A program made the translations under genes and the position numbers. 64,000 bases of DNA, taken from assembly GCA_964016985.1 (NCBI GenBank), contig OZ024825.1:7315056-7379055 (forward strand), read 5' to 3'. The number at the start of each line of letters is the position of its first letter. Position 1 is the first letter of the stretch. Source of the stretch: Anodontia alba. Taxonomy: Eukaryota; Mollusca; Bivalvia; Lucinida; Lucinidae. This document shows, piece by piece, positions 26,901 to 40,700 of this stretch. The notes below the pieces were generated by a model. The model worked only from the letters and a program-made list of their open reading frames with translations. It was not told the DNA's origin and did no database searches.

Positions 26901-29900
26901 TTTCTAGGGCTGGGATGATACACCCATGTCACGATACGATACGTATCACAATACAGGTATGACAATACAATAAATATCTCGATACTTTCATGGTCTATCA
27001 TTTCTGCAGATTAAGTATTTCTGAATGGTGTTATGTTAAATTATATACCTGTCTATCTTATCTCCGTTGAAACCATTGTAAAATGTAAACAGAGCCAATG
27101 CATATAGTATCATTCCTACAAAATTACATGTGCAGTTAGACACATATCAGCCTGTTCATCAGCAGAAATTGATCAGTATCTTTGCAGGGACCTTGGATAG
27201 CCATAGAGCTTATTCTGAATTTTCATTCGGAACATGTGATTTTGAAATGCTTTGCCCTGGCTCAGTACTGTATATCAATAAATCTTTGAATAAAATTATT
27301 TACAATCAAAGGTATTTGCTCATTAATTTATTCCATTGATGACAAGAATCAAATAAAATTGAATAGAAAATTTGAAATCTGTGTTCCAAATTGTCTGCTT
27401 CTTGAACACTGATGTGAGATTTGCCTGGGATATTGTTTTGAAAAGCTAATACTTTTTTTCTGTCATCAATAAGATCACTGGTTCCAATGGAGAGAGTTGG
27501 TATGTTATGTGCACTTATGTCTACAATTCATTTTTAACACTTATGTGTAGTCTAAGAATAGATTTATCATCTGGCTCTTTTCCGGTGTTTTTAGCATGAG
27601 AAGTTTCCCTATAAAAATAGAAATTTTTCAACCAATAGCATCCATGAGTATACAGAGGCCCTGATGATAATTTGAATATCAGATGCAAGGGCGACCTTGG
27701 AACTTGATAAATAATGCATTGGTTAATGAAAAAACTCACCTTTTATTGGATAAAAACCAACTGGAAATTGAGGCCCTGTTGGGCTAAGTTTACACCATCT
27801 TGGAAATTTTGGAAGTAGGTCATCTGTTCCTTTGGGTTTTATATGCATCATCGAGTAATTTATTGATTATTTTTATAATGAATCAAATGTTAGAACATTA
27901 TTCTTTTCATAAAATCATTTTTTGATGAAATATAAGCAGTTTTTGATGAAAAAACAATGGCGTTGAAATCGGCTTATTTGACACTGTGTCAGATCGGGAC
28001 TTCCGTTTTGGGTCATACGGTGACCTCCCCAATTTTGCTCATATGACTAAGCGGTAGGTGTCTCGTGACTTCTATGATCACTGAGTTTTGGTTGGCTAAT
28101 CTAATGAAATAGCATTTTGTATTATAGCACTTTCCGAGGATGGTTTTCTAAGTGACACCAACTAATTTACAGGACCGGTCTAACGAACTACTTTCGCTTT
28201 GAAATATCGATACATTTGAGAGGTCTGTGTCAATACGATATTGTGGGCTCCCGGATCAACTTTTATCAATGTACTGATGAATCGTCCCTGCCCTACCTTT
28301 TTGCAGTAAAATAAGGCAATTTTAAAAATGTTTGTTCTGTTAATTTTTCAACTGTTGTATAAGATCCTAGGCTAAAACCAGCCATTGTCATATATGGTAA
28401 TATGCAATCCAACATAGGACCTTTTAAGGAGGAGTATTTGCTGGTAATTCTGAGATACTTTTTTATGTTTCTCCATAAAAAACATATGTTGTTGGTACTC
28501 ATTTATGGAGGAAATTATGACAGAATTATCACCAAATACCCCTCCTTAACAAGACCTTTGATCCAATCCTGGTCTTTGCTTTTTATGTATATGCGAAGCT
28601 TATATGAGCTGCATGAAGCAAAACTGTGTCTGAGTGAGTGTGAAATGTGTTTGAGCAGGTGTGAAACGTGTCTAAGCAGATGTGAAAGGTGTCTGAGCAT
28701 ATTTAAAATGTGTCTGAGTAGATGTGAAATATACAGGTTCAGACTATCATGCACATTCAAGCACTGACCCTAAGGGATTGACTGGGCCTTAACCCTTGTC
28801 CTGCTGAATAAATTAAGAGGCCATGCCCACTTCTAATTTTCAGCCAATCAGATTACTTGATCTGGATCGTTGCTATAAATTTGTATACTTTATTGCAAAC
28901 AGTGCAGATCCAGATCATTTGGCTTCTGAAGAAGCCAGCTGATCTGGATCTACACTGTTTGCAAGGACAGGGTATATCCGGGTTCAGCAGGACAAGAGTT
29001 AAAACATCAACACAAATAAAATCTTCTGTTTCAGATACATATAAAAGTGTCAAGAGCAATTTCCAAGCCAAAGTTCCAAGTGTATTGTTTGAGTCACCCA
29101 GTTCCAGGGTACAGTGTGAGATCTCAGTGAATAGTGACCTAGCTTATTACACAAGCAGGCTGTTGGCTTTGTATTCTAAAACAGATCCAAGAGTGAGGAA
29201 ACTTACAATGGTGTACAGACACTGGGCAAAGGTAGGAGACATCTTGGTGAATATCCAAGTACATGTAGGTTGTTGACCTCTATCCTATGTCTCCAATTTG
29301 TGTTTGTTTTGTGTGATCTTTTTTTTCCAAAAGCAACCTTTTAGATTTTTATTTTACTTCACTGCAGCTGACATTAAATGCAGTGTGGCACTTCACCATA
29401 GTGCAGATTATATTTTTTATTTCCTTGCAGATCATTGAGCCCATGAATACCACTGAAGCCGGTGCTGGGTGGGATAGGGGTTGGGGATGGTATATGTTGC
29501 CTCACAAACTTTATTTCCTGATTAATGTTTACACTATGCTTTATAACTGTAAGACAGAGTTGGTGCTTGCAGTCAGAGTTGTTGAGTATAATATTGTTGC
29601 TTGCTGCCACAGTCTGTCTTTCCATCCATCTACTATTTTGTCATAATTTGTATTACCTACTATTTATTTTAGTGTGTCTGTTTCTGTTTCACTGTTATTC
29701 TGGTCAGAACACAGTCATACACCTTGTAACATAGGAAAGGAGCAAAGGAGTTGTTAAGGAGGAGTATTTGGTTATAATTATGGGATACTTTTCTCCAGTT
29801 CTCCATAAAAACATATGTTGTGGGTACTCACTAGAAACGCCTTGCTAGAAGTGCCTCGGCAAGGTGCTTCTAATGAGTACCTACAACATATATTTTTATG

Positions 29901-32900
29901 GAGAAATAAGAAAAAATATCCCAGAATTATCCCCAAATACTCCTCCTTAACAATTCCTCTGACATGCGGGGTAGTGTGGTGGCAAAGTGTACTCCCAGCA
30001 AGTGATGGAAGGGGGCAAGTTAGTATTTCTTCTGTTTCTGGACTGACAGTCACTTTTTCCATTACCATTTTTTTTCTCCCTTCCACGTATCTACTAGCTC
30101 TTCTGTCTCTTTTCTCTCTTTCTCTTGGAGATGACATGAAATCACCACCAGGGTTGGTTATTTGTCATTAGGAACTCAAACAAAACCTTGTAACGGCCTT
30201 CACTAAGGACACGGTTGTTACACTGCCATTCTGTCACAAGATTTTAGAAACCTCAACAGGCAGTCAGATAGACTTGATCAAATTCTGAGGAGTTATGTTG
30301 GCTGTATAAGCAGGATAAATATGGTCTGTGCAAAGAACAACTGTGTACAGTGAACCCTCGTTACAATGACAGCATTTGTTCCCAAAGACATTGCCATTAA
30401 AATGATCTTGCTGTTGTATAGAATACTTAATTAGCAGATTGATATGTAAGGAATGTCTTTTTTGTTCATATTTCCTCATAGAACATATGTTTTGGATATT
30501 TGTTAGAATTGCCTCACTGAGACACCAAAACATATGTTTCTTTAAAGTATTGAATACACTATTCTTGCATATTTTGTGACTAATTGTTACCTCTTAAGCT
30601 TAGGTTTCGTATCAGTCATATTGTCATTATAACGAATTTTGTTGTTATACCGAGTGTCGGAAAAAGAGGGTCAGGTTTCACCTGTTATTTTCAGATTTGT
30701 CAATTAGATGACCAGCAAAGAGGATCTCTTCCTAGCTACACATTTGGTCTGATGGCAGTATTTTATCTTCAGCAGTGTAAACCTGCAGTTTTACCTGTTC
30801 TGTGGAAGGTAAGATGTATTGGACACCAAAGTGTCCTTATGAGTACAAATTCAAGTAGTTTATTGGGGCTGAAACATTTACATACTTTTCATCCTTAATA
30901 GGCAGTTTGTGGCACAAAATACAGTAGACATATAACATATAATACATAGTGATATATATCTCAGTGCAATAAAAATGCATTCAATATCACACACATATTT
31001 CAGGAGTTCAGATAATTGAGAAAAGCATGATACATAAAAATACATTCAACCAAAACTACAGGGTGACTGCCAGTATATTGTGGGATGTTTTGAAAGAGGT
31101 GTTCCCATGTTGTAATTAATTTTCTGGCCTCCATCAATCAGCCACACTCAGGATGTCAGCAGGCTCAGAAGAAAATAGCAAAAATAATAATATAACACAA
31201 ATGTTGCACCATACATAATGCTTGTCCAATTGCATGCTGAGGCAGTATACACTTATATACTTCATATGCATCTTGTTAAACATTATCAAATGAGTGATTA
31301 ATGCTCCTGACTTCAATTAAAGGTCCCAAATTTGAATCCTTGTCATGGTGGAATTCAGCTCATGACTGTTCAGTGCTGCATTATTACCTTTCCATCATTT
31401 TTATATACTTAACTATTGTTTAAAGAGCGCATGCTAATAATTTGGATACCTTCTGTTTATTTTTACAGTGTCATATCAGATGTATTTCATGTTTCTATAT
31501 CAAGAATATTCATCTGTCAATCAAAAATCACAAAATTTGCCATGATTTTACACTTTCCAGCCATTAACCCATTTTAGTCTGGAAACCCCCAAAAGGGTAA
31601 TTGACAAACAGTGCAGAAAGTGGCATCTAATCACGCTCTGCACTGTTTGCAATTCAATACAGGAATTTCTATAAAACATAGTAATAATAAAAACTAACAA
31701 GACATCCTGCTATTGGAAATAAAACAGTCCAAAGAGTTGTGGTAGAAGATTCCTCGACATAAATGGGTTAACCCCACCCTCTGTTTATTCATTTTTTTAG
31801 CTCACCTGAGCACGAAGTGCTCAAGATGAGCTATTGTTATCAATCAATGTCTATTGTCTGGCGTGGGGCATCAACAATTTGGGTTAAATGACTACTTCTC
31901 CTACACCAGTGGACCAACTTCAATGAATCTTCCCAAGACTGTTGCCTAGGTTACTCTCTACCAAAATAGCTAAAATGGTTCCAACTATCTCAAAACTTGG
32001 TAGAAAGTATCGGGGCAACTTGTAGATATAAAATAGCTCAAATTGTTCGGATCGGAAATCCAAGGAGGCTACCATGGTGGCCATCTTTAAAGTCTATTTT
32101 GAGCTTCTTCTGAACCGATAGGCATCAGACCTAAAAACAGAAAAAAATCTATTTTGAGTTTCTTCTCCTGAACAGAAAGGCCAGTTGATTTGAAACTTGC
32201 AAGAAAGATAAAAAATAGCTAAAATTATTCCGATCAGAAAGCCAAGATGGCAGCCTGAGTCACTGTCTTGAAAATCTATTTTGAACTTCTTCTCCTGAAT
32301 GGAAGAACAGTTTACTCGAAGCTTGATAGGAAGTATTGAGGGGGTGACTTACAGATCCAAAATAACTAAAATCATTATGATCAGAAATCCAAGATGGTTG
32401 CCATAGCAGCGAAGTTGAAAATCTATTTCAAACTTTTTCCCCTGAACCAAAAAGCTTGGTAGGAAGTATCAGGGTGACTTGTAGATCAAAAATAGCTAAA
32501 ATCATTCCAATCGGAAATCCAAGATTACTGCCATAGCCACCATCTTGAAAATCTATTTTGATTTTCTTCTTAACTGTAAGGCCAATTGTCTTAAAACCTC
32601 ATTGGAAGTATTGTGGCCTTTAGATAAAAAAAACAACCCAGAAGTCGTTCTAATTGTAAATCCAAGATGGCCACCATGGCTGCCATCTTGAAAATCTGTA
32701 TTGAACATCTCTTGAACTGGAAGGCCAACTAACTTGAAATTGTCTGATAATCAGGTGAGCGATACAGAACCATCTTGCCCTCTTTAATTGTTTTTGGTCT
32801 TCTTTACAGGATTTGTCTGAGGAAGTGCTAAAAAGACCAAAGACACCCAATGATATTTTGACAATGCTGTCCAACCTTGAACTTGAGAGACAGGTAATAG

Positions 32901-34719
32901 CTGTTATTACCTTAACTATTTTGAGACATAAATTCCTTTAATACTGTACTTTTCTTACAGTTTGGCTACTTAGTGATATGTGTAAATATCAATCATAGCT
33001 CCATATGAGCTTTTTCAAACCAATAATAGTTGATTGTTGAATTTTTTCTTATTTCTGCATGAAAAGGTATGTTGTGGGTAGTCATTAGAAGTTACTGAGA
33101 CATTTCTTAAGAGTGCCATCTGATCTGGATCAGCACTGTTTGACATGAAGTATGTGGATTTATAGCAACAATCAGGAATGCAGAATGGCAGTCAGTCCTG
33201 TAGGGGTATTCTGATCTGGATCACTACTGTTTACACAGGCCATACTGTCCGAATATATATAGGTTAAATTAAGTATTATTGCAGCAGAGATGGGAAACAA
33301 CAAAAGCTACAAAATGTCATATGTGAACAGTGACTGTCTAGACCAGCCTGTGTACCTACATTTTAAAAGTCTTGCTGGTACCTTCACTGTTGCATTTGTT
33401 GATAAAAAAAAATCATTTACCGATAAATAAATACCATATTTACCCTAAGTATTCAGACAGACAGGCCTCAGAAAACAGTGTAGACCCAGTTCAGACTGCT
33501 CTTGAAGGAGCAGTTTGATCTGTGTCTGCATTGTTTGCCATTCTGTCACAGCATTTTAAACACCTCATCAAGTAGTGAAATGGACTTGTTGATATCTTAT
33601 ACAGCATTTTGTAGGCTTTCTTGTTTCCTGGCTTGTATGTTTTATATGCCCCCACCTAGTAAAGGGGGCATATACGAGTACCATTTAGCCAGTATGGTAC
33701 ATCTGTATGTGCCTGTGTCTGTATGTGTGTATTTCACTTTTGTATCCAGAATGTAACAAATGTTTAAGTTTACATTCAAATTTACACTGAAGTTTACATC
33801 CGCATTTCTCTTGGAGATCATACCTTGCGTACCATATATGCTAGGAAGTTGAAATTTGGTATGCTATTTGCCCAGACCTAAACCTTCAACTCTGTGCTAG
33901 AGTTGCCCCTTGGTCATGCCCTAGAGTGGGACTAGGGGTCCAAAGGGCAGGGGCCGGCCTCGGTGGCTCAGTTAAATGCGCTTCCGACTGGTAATCAGGA
34001 AGTTGTGGGTTTGACCCCAGCAAGGTCAGCAACATTCTTTCATGGAGATTAGATCAGGAAATCCTTTCTACGGTCATTCTCTCCCTTCCATTGATTCAAG
34101 AAGGGCAGTTGTCAGCTTCTGGCTAAAGAATGTGCACAATACTGGTTAACCACTTAGAGGACTAAGCCTGCCCAGTAAAAGTGTGGCTAGGTAAACTGAC
34201 CACGCTTGACATGACCCCATTAGATTGACTGGGCCATAAAACCTCAACACAAACAAAAACAAAGGGCAGGGGCATTTTTGTACTTGGGACACATGTCTAG
34301 TTTTTATCTTAATCAGTGATAAGAGGCATTTCTAATGAGTACCCACAACATATGTTTTTATGGCAAATTGGAAAAAATTATCCCATCATTATCACCAAAT
34401 ACTCCTTCATAACAATTCCTCTGGTTAATATGGTACGTAATCCTTTCTAAGTGGATGGTGCAAACAGCAGACAAATGAGCCAATTCTCAAGAAAAGAGCT
34501 CTTCAGACTTCTTTTCGAATCAACCTTGCAGTGAACATATCCAGTCTCTTAGCAGATGTGCAGGCTCACCTGAACCTTTGCTGTTCACATACCCTATAAT
34601 GGCTCTTTTACCATGTTGCACCTCAAATCAGCAATATTTTTTTCTTATTTTTTTTTTTACCAAACAACTAATTACTCTTTTTCTTTATATAAAAGCATAT
34701 ACCAAATTTTAGAAATTAA

Positions 34720-34758
<39 letters not shown>

Positions 34759-37700
34759 TTTTGTTTCTTTTTAAATAATTTCTTAATTCACAATAATGTT
34801 GATGAGTAAATTTAAAGGCATTTGTAATTATAGATAATTTAACACTATTTGATAATTACTTTGAACTATTCGAGTTGCAATGACAGAAAATGTACCTTCG
34901 GACATGTGTGCCAAGTGCGGAATTAGATCTGCCTGCAGGCAACAAATGTGCAGGCTGATCTGAATCTTGGCTGGGCGGACATGTCCCAAGGTACATACAT
35001 GTAATAATGACTTAGAACTATTTAACTCGTGACAGGAGTGGGTGTGTAAAAACGATGACTCACTAGGCAGGCTGTGGCTAGGACTTCTGCTGTACTATGG
35101 AATAAGCTATAATGTCACAGATCATGTTGTGTCCATCAGGCAAGAGAGAATTCTTCTGAGGTCGGAAAAGAAGTGGAAAACAAAGCGTATGGCAATTGAA
35201 GGTACATTGTATTATTTTCCAAATTTGTGTTGTGGCCAGAGCAGTTGTTAAGGAGGAGTATTTGATGTTAGTTCTGGAATAATTTTCTCTAGTACTTCAT
35301 TTTACTCGTGGAGATTGATCATGAAATATTTTCTACTGTCATTCTCTCCCTTCCGCTGATTCAAGAAGGGCAATTGTCAGTTTCTGGTGCTGGCGAAAGA
35401 ATGTGCACAATACTGGTTAACCGCTTAGAGGACTACGCCTGCCCAGTAAACGTGTGGTTAGGTAAACTGACCACACTCGACATAACCCCATTGGGTTGAC
35501 TGGGCCGTAAAACCTCAACACAAACAAAAACTTCATTTTACTTCACTATAGCTGGTGTTACTTGCAGTGTGGCAGCCATAAAATGTCTCTCCACACCTCA
35601 CCATAGCGCAGATCATGTTTTTGTATCCTTTGTGATCATTGAGGCCATTCTGGCTACTTTGAAAATGCAATATTGCTTTAGCAAGTGCTAGGGCCTCATA
35701 AAATAAATAGCTGTATATGAAAAGACATAATAAAACTATGTCTCAGATTTTCATTTTTCTGTGTTCTTTGGTTTGAAAGGCAACCTTTAACCCTTATCCT
35801 GCTGAATAAATTAAGATACCATGCCCACTTCTAATTTTCAGCCAATCAGATTACTTGATCCAGATTGTTGCTATAAGTTCAAATACTTAATGGCAAACAG
35901 TGCAGATCCAGATCAGTTGGCTTCTTCAGAAGCCAACTGATCTGGATCTTCACTGTTTGCAAGGGCAGGGTATGCCCGGGTTCAGCAGGACAAGGGTTAA
36001 AAATGTTATATTATTGTTTCAGTTTTGAAAATCACAAAAGTTGTGCACTATAGTTACTCTAAATGTTTGGACACCTCATCTCCTTTCCATTATTAGTCTA
36101 AAGCTTACAAAATATAAATGAAGTTACCCAGGACAAGCCACAGTTATGAAGCACAGTGTGCCTGAGGCACCATAAGAAGAGATGAGGAACGAACAATGAT
36201 AGCACACAACGGCACAGTTGCAGTAACTGACATACAAGCAAAGAAGAATTGCAACAGAAGAACTCCCTTGGAACGGTCATCAGAAACAGATGTTGGGAGA
36301 GGGGCAGGGAAGTGGGGCTTAAACTAGTTTTACAAGCCCTTTAGACTACCTGATAATATTATCTAAAATGATCCCCAGCATGCACATGGGGATCATTGTA
36401 GGTAGGCAAATTCTCTGAAACATTTTCATAGCTGTAGATAGGAGGGAATATTAGTAAAACATAGGTTGTGGGTACTCATTATACCCCCCCCCCCCCCCAT
36501 AAACTTTGTTTGTCCGGGGGGGGGGGGGTATACTGTTTTCACATTGTCCGTCTGTCTGTCTGTCCATCCATCTGTCCGTCCGTCCGTGTGTCCGTCCTTC
36601 AGCGACGCTGGTTTTTTTCCTAATATCTTGAAAACACAGTGATGGATATTCATCAATTTCTGCAGACACATTGATATCAATAAGATGTACCTACATAAGA
36701 GAAAGTAAGGGCTAGGTGCCAATTCTCTTGGAGTTATTGCCCTTTGTAAAATTTTTTCTTAATGCAGAAAAAAGGCAGAAAAAAGTTTGTGTGCACACTA
36801 TCTCTTTAACCAATGGCTGGAATTTGACCAAACTAGCACAGATACATCATTGGGATGGGGGGAAGAAGTGATTAGATTTTGGTGACCTTGACCTTATTTT
36901 CAAGGTCACTACATTATAAATACTCAAAAAGGAGCCTAAAGTATCCTTGTTAATGAAGTAAAAAGTTTGTGTGCAAAATATCTCTTTAACCAATGGCTGG
37001 AATTTGACCAAACTAGCACAGATACATCATAAGGATGGGGCAAAGAAAACATTAGATTTTGGTGACCTTGACCTTATTTTCAAGGTCACTACACTATAAA
37101 TACTCAAAAAAAGTGAGCCTTGTTAATGCAATAAAAAGCTTGTGTGCACATTATCTCTTGAATCAATAGATGAAATTTGACCAAACTAGCACAGATACAT
37201 CATCAGTATGGGGGGAAGAAGTGATTAGATTTTGGTGGCCTTGACCTTATATTCAAGGTCACTACATTATAAATACTCAAAAAGGAGCCTAAAGGAGCCT
37301 TGTTAATGATATAAAAAGTTTGTGTGCATAGTATCTCTTTTACCAATGCTGGAATTTGACCGAACTAGCACAGATACATCGTAAGATTAGATTTTGATGA
37401 CCTTGACCTTACTTTCAAGGTCACTACACAATAAATACTCAAAAAAGCGAGCCTTGTTAATGCAGTAAAAAGTTTTTGTGCACATTATCTCTTTAACCAA
37501 TGGATGGAATTTGACCAAACTAGAACAGATACATCATCAGGATGGGGGAAAGAAGTGATTAGATTTTGGTGACCTTGACTTTATTTTCAAGGTCACCACA
37601 TTATAAATACTCATAAAGGAGCCTTGTTAATGAAGTAAAAAGTTTGTGTGCACAATATCTCTTTAACCAAAGGCTGGAAATAGACTGAACTAGCACAGAT

Positions 37701-40700
37701 GCATCATAAGAATGGGGGAAAGAAGTGATTAGATTTTGATGACCTTGACCTTATTTTTTCAAGGTCACTACATTATAAATACTCAAAGAGTGAGCCTTGT
37801 TAATGCAGTAAAAAGTTTGTGTGCACACTATCTCTTTAACCAATTGCTGGTTATACCCCCCGCAAACTTTTTTTGTGGGGAGGTATACAGTTTTCACGTT
37901 GTCCATCCGTCTGTCCGTCGGTCTGTGTCCGTCTGTGTCCGTCCGTGTGTCCGTTCGCGATGCTGGTTTTTTCCTAATAGCTTGAAAACGCAGTGATGGA
38001 TATTCATCCATTTCTGCACACACATTGATATAAATAAGATGTACCTACATAAGAGAAAGTAAGGGCTAGGGGCCAATTCTCTTGGAGTTATTGCCCTTTG
38101 TAAAAGTTTTTGTTAATGCAGAAAAAAGGCAGAAAAAGTGTGTGTGCACACTATCTCTTTAACCAATGGCTGGAATTTGACCAAATTAGCACAGATACAT
38201 CATCAGGATGGGGGGGTGGGGGGGGGGGGAGAGAAATATTTAGATTTTGGTGACCTTGACCTTATTTTCAAGGTCACTACATTATAGATACTCAAAAAGG
38301 AACCTAAAGGATCCTTGTTAATGAAGTAAAAAGTTTGTGTGCACAATATCTCTTTAACCAATGGCTGGAATTTTACCAAACTAGCACAGATACATCATAA
38401 TGATGTGATTAGATTTTGGTGACCTTGACCTTATTTTCATGGTCACTACACTATAAATACTCAAAAAAGTGAGCCTTGTTAATGCAGTAAAAAGTTTGTG
38501 TGCACATTATCTCTTTAACCAATGGATGGAATGTAATCAAACTAGCACAGATACATCATCAGTATTGGGGAAAGAAGTGATTAGATTTTGGTGACCTTGA
38601 CCTAATTTTCAAGGTCATTACATTATAAATACTCAAAAAGGAGCCTTAAGGAGCCTTGTTATTGAAGTAAAAGGTTTATGTGCACAATATCTTTTTAACC
38701 AATGGTTGGAATTTGACCAAACTAGCACAGATACATCATAAGGATGGGGCAAAGAAGTGATTAGATTTTGGTGACCTTGACCTTATTTTCAAGGTATTAC
38801 ACTATAAATACTTAAAAAAGCGAGCCTTGTGTTTGTGTGCACATTACCTCTTTAACCAATGGATGGAATTTGACCAAACTAGAACAGATACATGATCAGG
38901 ATAGGGGAAAGAAGTGATTAGATTTTGGTGACCTTGATCTTATTTTCAAGGTCACCACATTATAAATACTCAAAAAGGAGCCTTGTTAATGAAGTAAAAA
39001 GTTTGTGTGCACAATATCTCTCTATTCAATGGCTGGAAATAGACCAAACTAGCACAGATACATCATAAGAATGGGGCAAAGAAGTGGTTAGATTTTGGTG
39101 ACCTTGACCTTATTTTCAAGGTCACTACACTATAAATACTCAAAAAAGTGAGCTTTGTTAATGCAGTTAAAAGTTTGTGTGCACATTGTCTCTTAACCAA
39201 TGGCTGGAATGTGACCAAACTAGCACAGATACATCATCAGGATGGGGGAAAGAAGTGATTAGATTTTGATGACCTTGACCTCATTTTCAAGGTCACTACA
39301 GTATAAATACTCAAAAAGTGAGCCTTGTTAATGCAGTAAAAAGTTTGTGTGCACACTATCTCTTTAACCAGTTGCTGGTTGTATTAGATTTCGGTGACCT
39401 TGACTTTATTTTCAAGGTCACACCGGCACTTTGAAACTTAAATTTTGTTAGAAAAAGGTTTTATGCTTTATGCGGGGGTATCGAATAAGCGCTGCTTATT
39501 GACAATTTTCATTAGTGCTTCTAATGAGTACCCCCACAACATGTTTTCATGCAGAAATAAGAAAATCTGGACAATATTCAGTAAAAAAAATATTCAGTAA
39601 AAAAAAAGGCATCTGGAGCAATACTTTTTTTATTCTATTTAGCAAAAAAACTTAGACCTAAAATGGACTGCATGGATATGAAGTCATGTCTGGGTCTATA
39701 CTGTTAGTGATGGCTCCAGATAAGGCACTATTTTACAACAAAAAATATTTTTTCTTATTAGCAGAAACATATGTTGTGGGAACTCAGTGAGGCCCTTCTA
39801 ATGAGTTCCTGAAACATACCTTTTTTGTGAAGAAATAAGAATATTTACCTTACACCCCCTCTTATTTAGAGCTGTGCTGTTCTCATATGTGGCAGACCCA
39901 TTTACTCTTGGCTTATGTTGGAAATTGATAATTTTGCAGATCCCTTTTCTACAAAGAGAAATGTTGCAAGAACATTGTTTTCAGCAAGAATCTTTGATTA
40001 CTTGTACAGCTGTTTAAAGAAAGGATGTCTGTATTTTAGTCTACCCACCAATCATGAAGAGATTTCATCAAGCTCCACTACTTCAAAGAATAAAACACGT
40101 CAACAAGAATCTAGTCAGAAACAGACTAGCACAGGTATAAAGCCCATCTGTATAGTGCCTGTATGAAAAGTAACATCTTCCATGTAAAATCCATCTTTTC
40201 AGTATCAACTTGAAATCTAACAACCTTATTGTTTGTTTGTGTTGCGGTTTTATGGCCCAGTCAACCCAATGGGGTCATGTCAAGCGCAGTCAATTTACCA
40301 CACGTTTACTGGGCAGGCTTAGTCCTCTAAGCAGTTAACCAGTATTGTGCACATTCTTTCGCCAGAAACTGACAACTGCCCTTCTTGAATCAGCGGAAGG
40401 GAGAGAATGACCGTAGAAAATATTTCATCATCAATCTCCACGAAAGAATGTTGCCAACCTCGGCAGGGGTCGAACCCGCGATCTCCTGGTCTTCAGTCGG
40501 AAAATATTTCATGATCAATCTCCACGAAAGAATGTTGCCAACCTCGGCAGGGGTCGAACCCGCGACCTCCTGGTCTTCAGTCGGAACATGTATTGTATGT
40601 TCAGCAATGAAAGATAGGGGTTGTTATGTTCTTTTAAACATAACTAACTAGTGTGGGTTCTGGCTTTGAACTAATTTGATCAACAAGGAGGCAGAGAGTT

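Noticed and set aside
26906..28293. Assignment of this element to the hAT superfamily
   Set aside because: Ends resemble some hAT ends, but I could not find an 8-bp target duplication, so the class was left open.
33957..34030. tRNA-like sequence with box A and box B
   Set aside because: It is the head of a SINE: the tRNA-like part continues into a repeated body and tail and is flanked by a 14-bp target duplication. Same for 59100-59170.
36480..39495. Regularly spaced ~170-bp repeats, considered as a CRISPR-like or satellite array
   Set aside because: Whole units repeat without unique spacers, and the block has MITE-type heads and ends. The setting is a eukaryotic intron.
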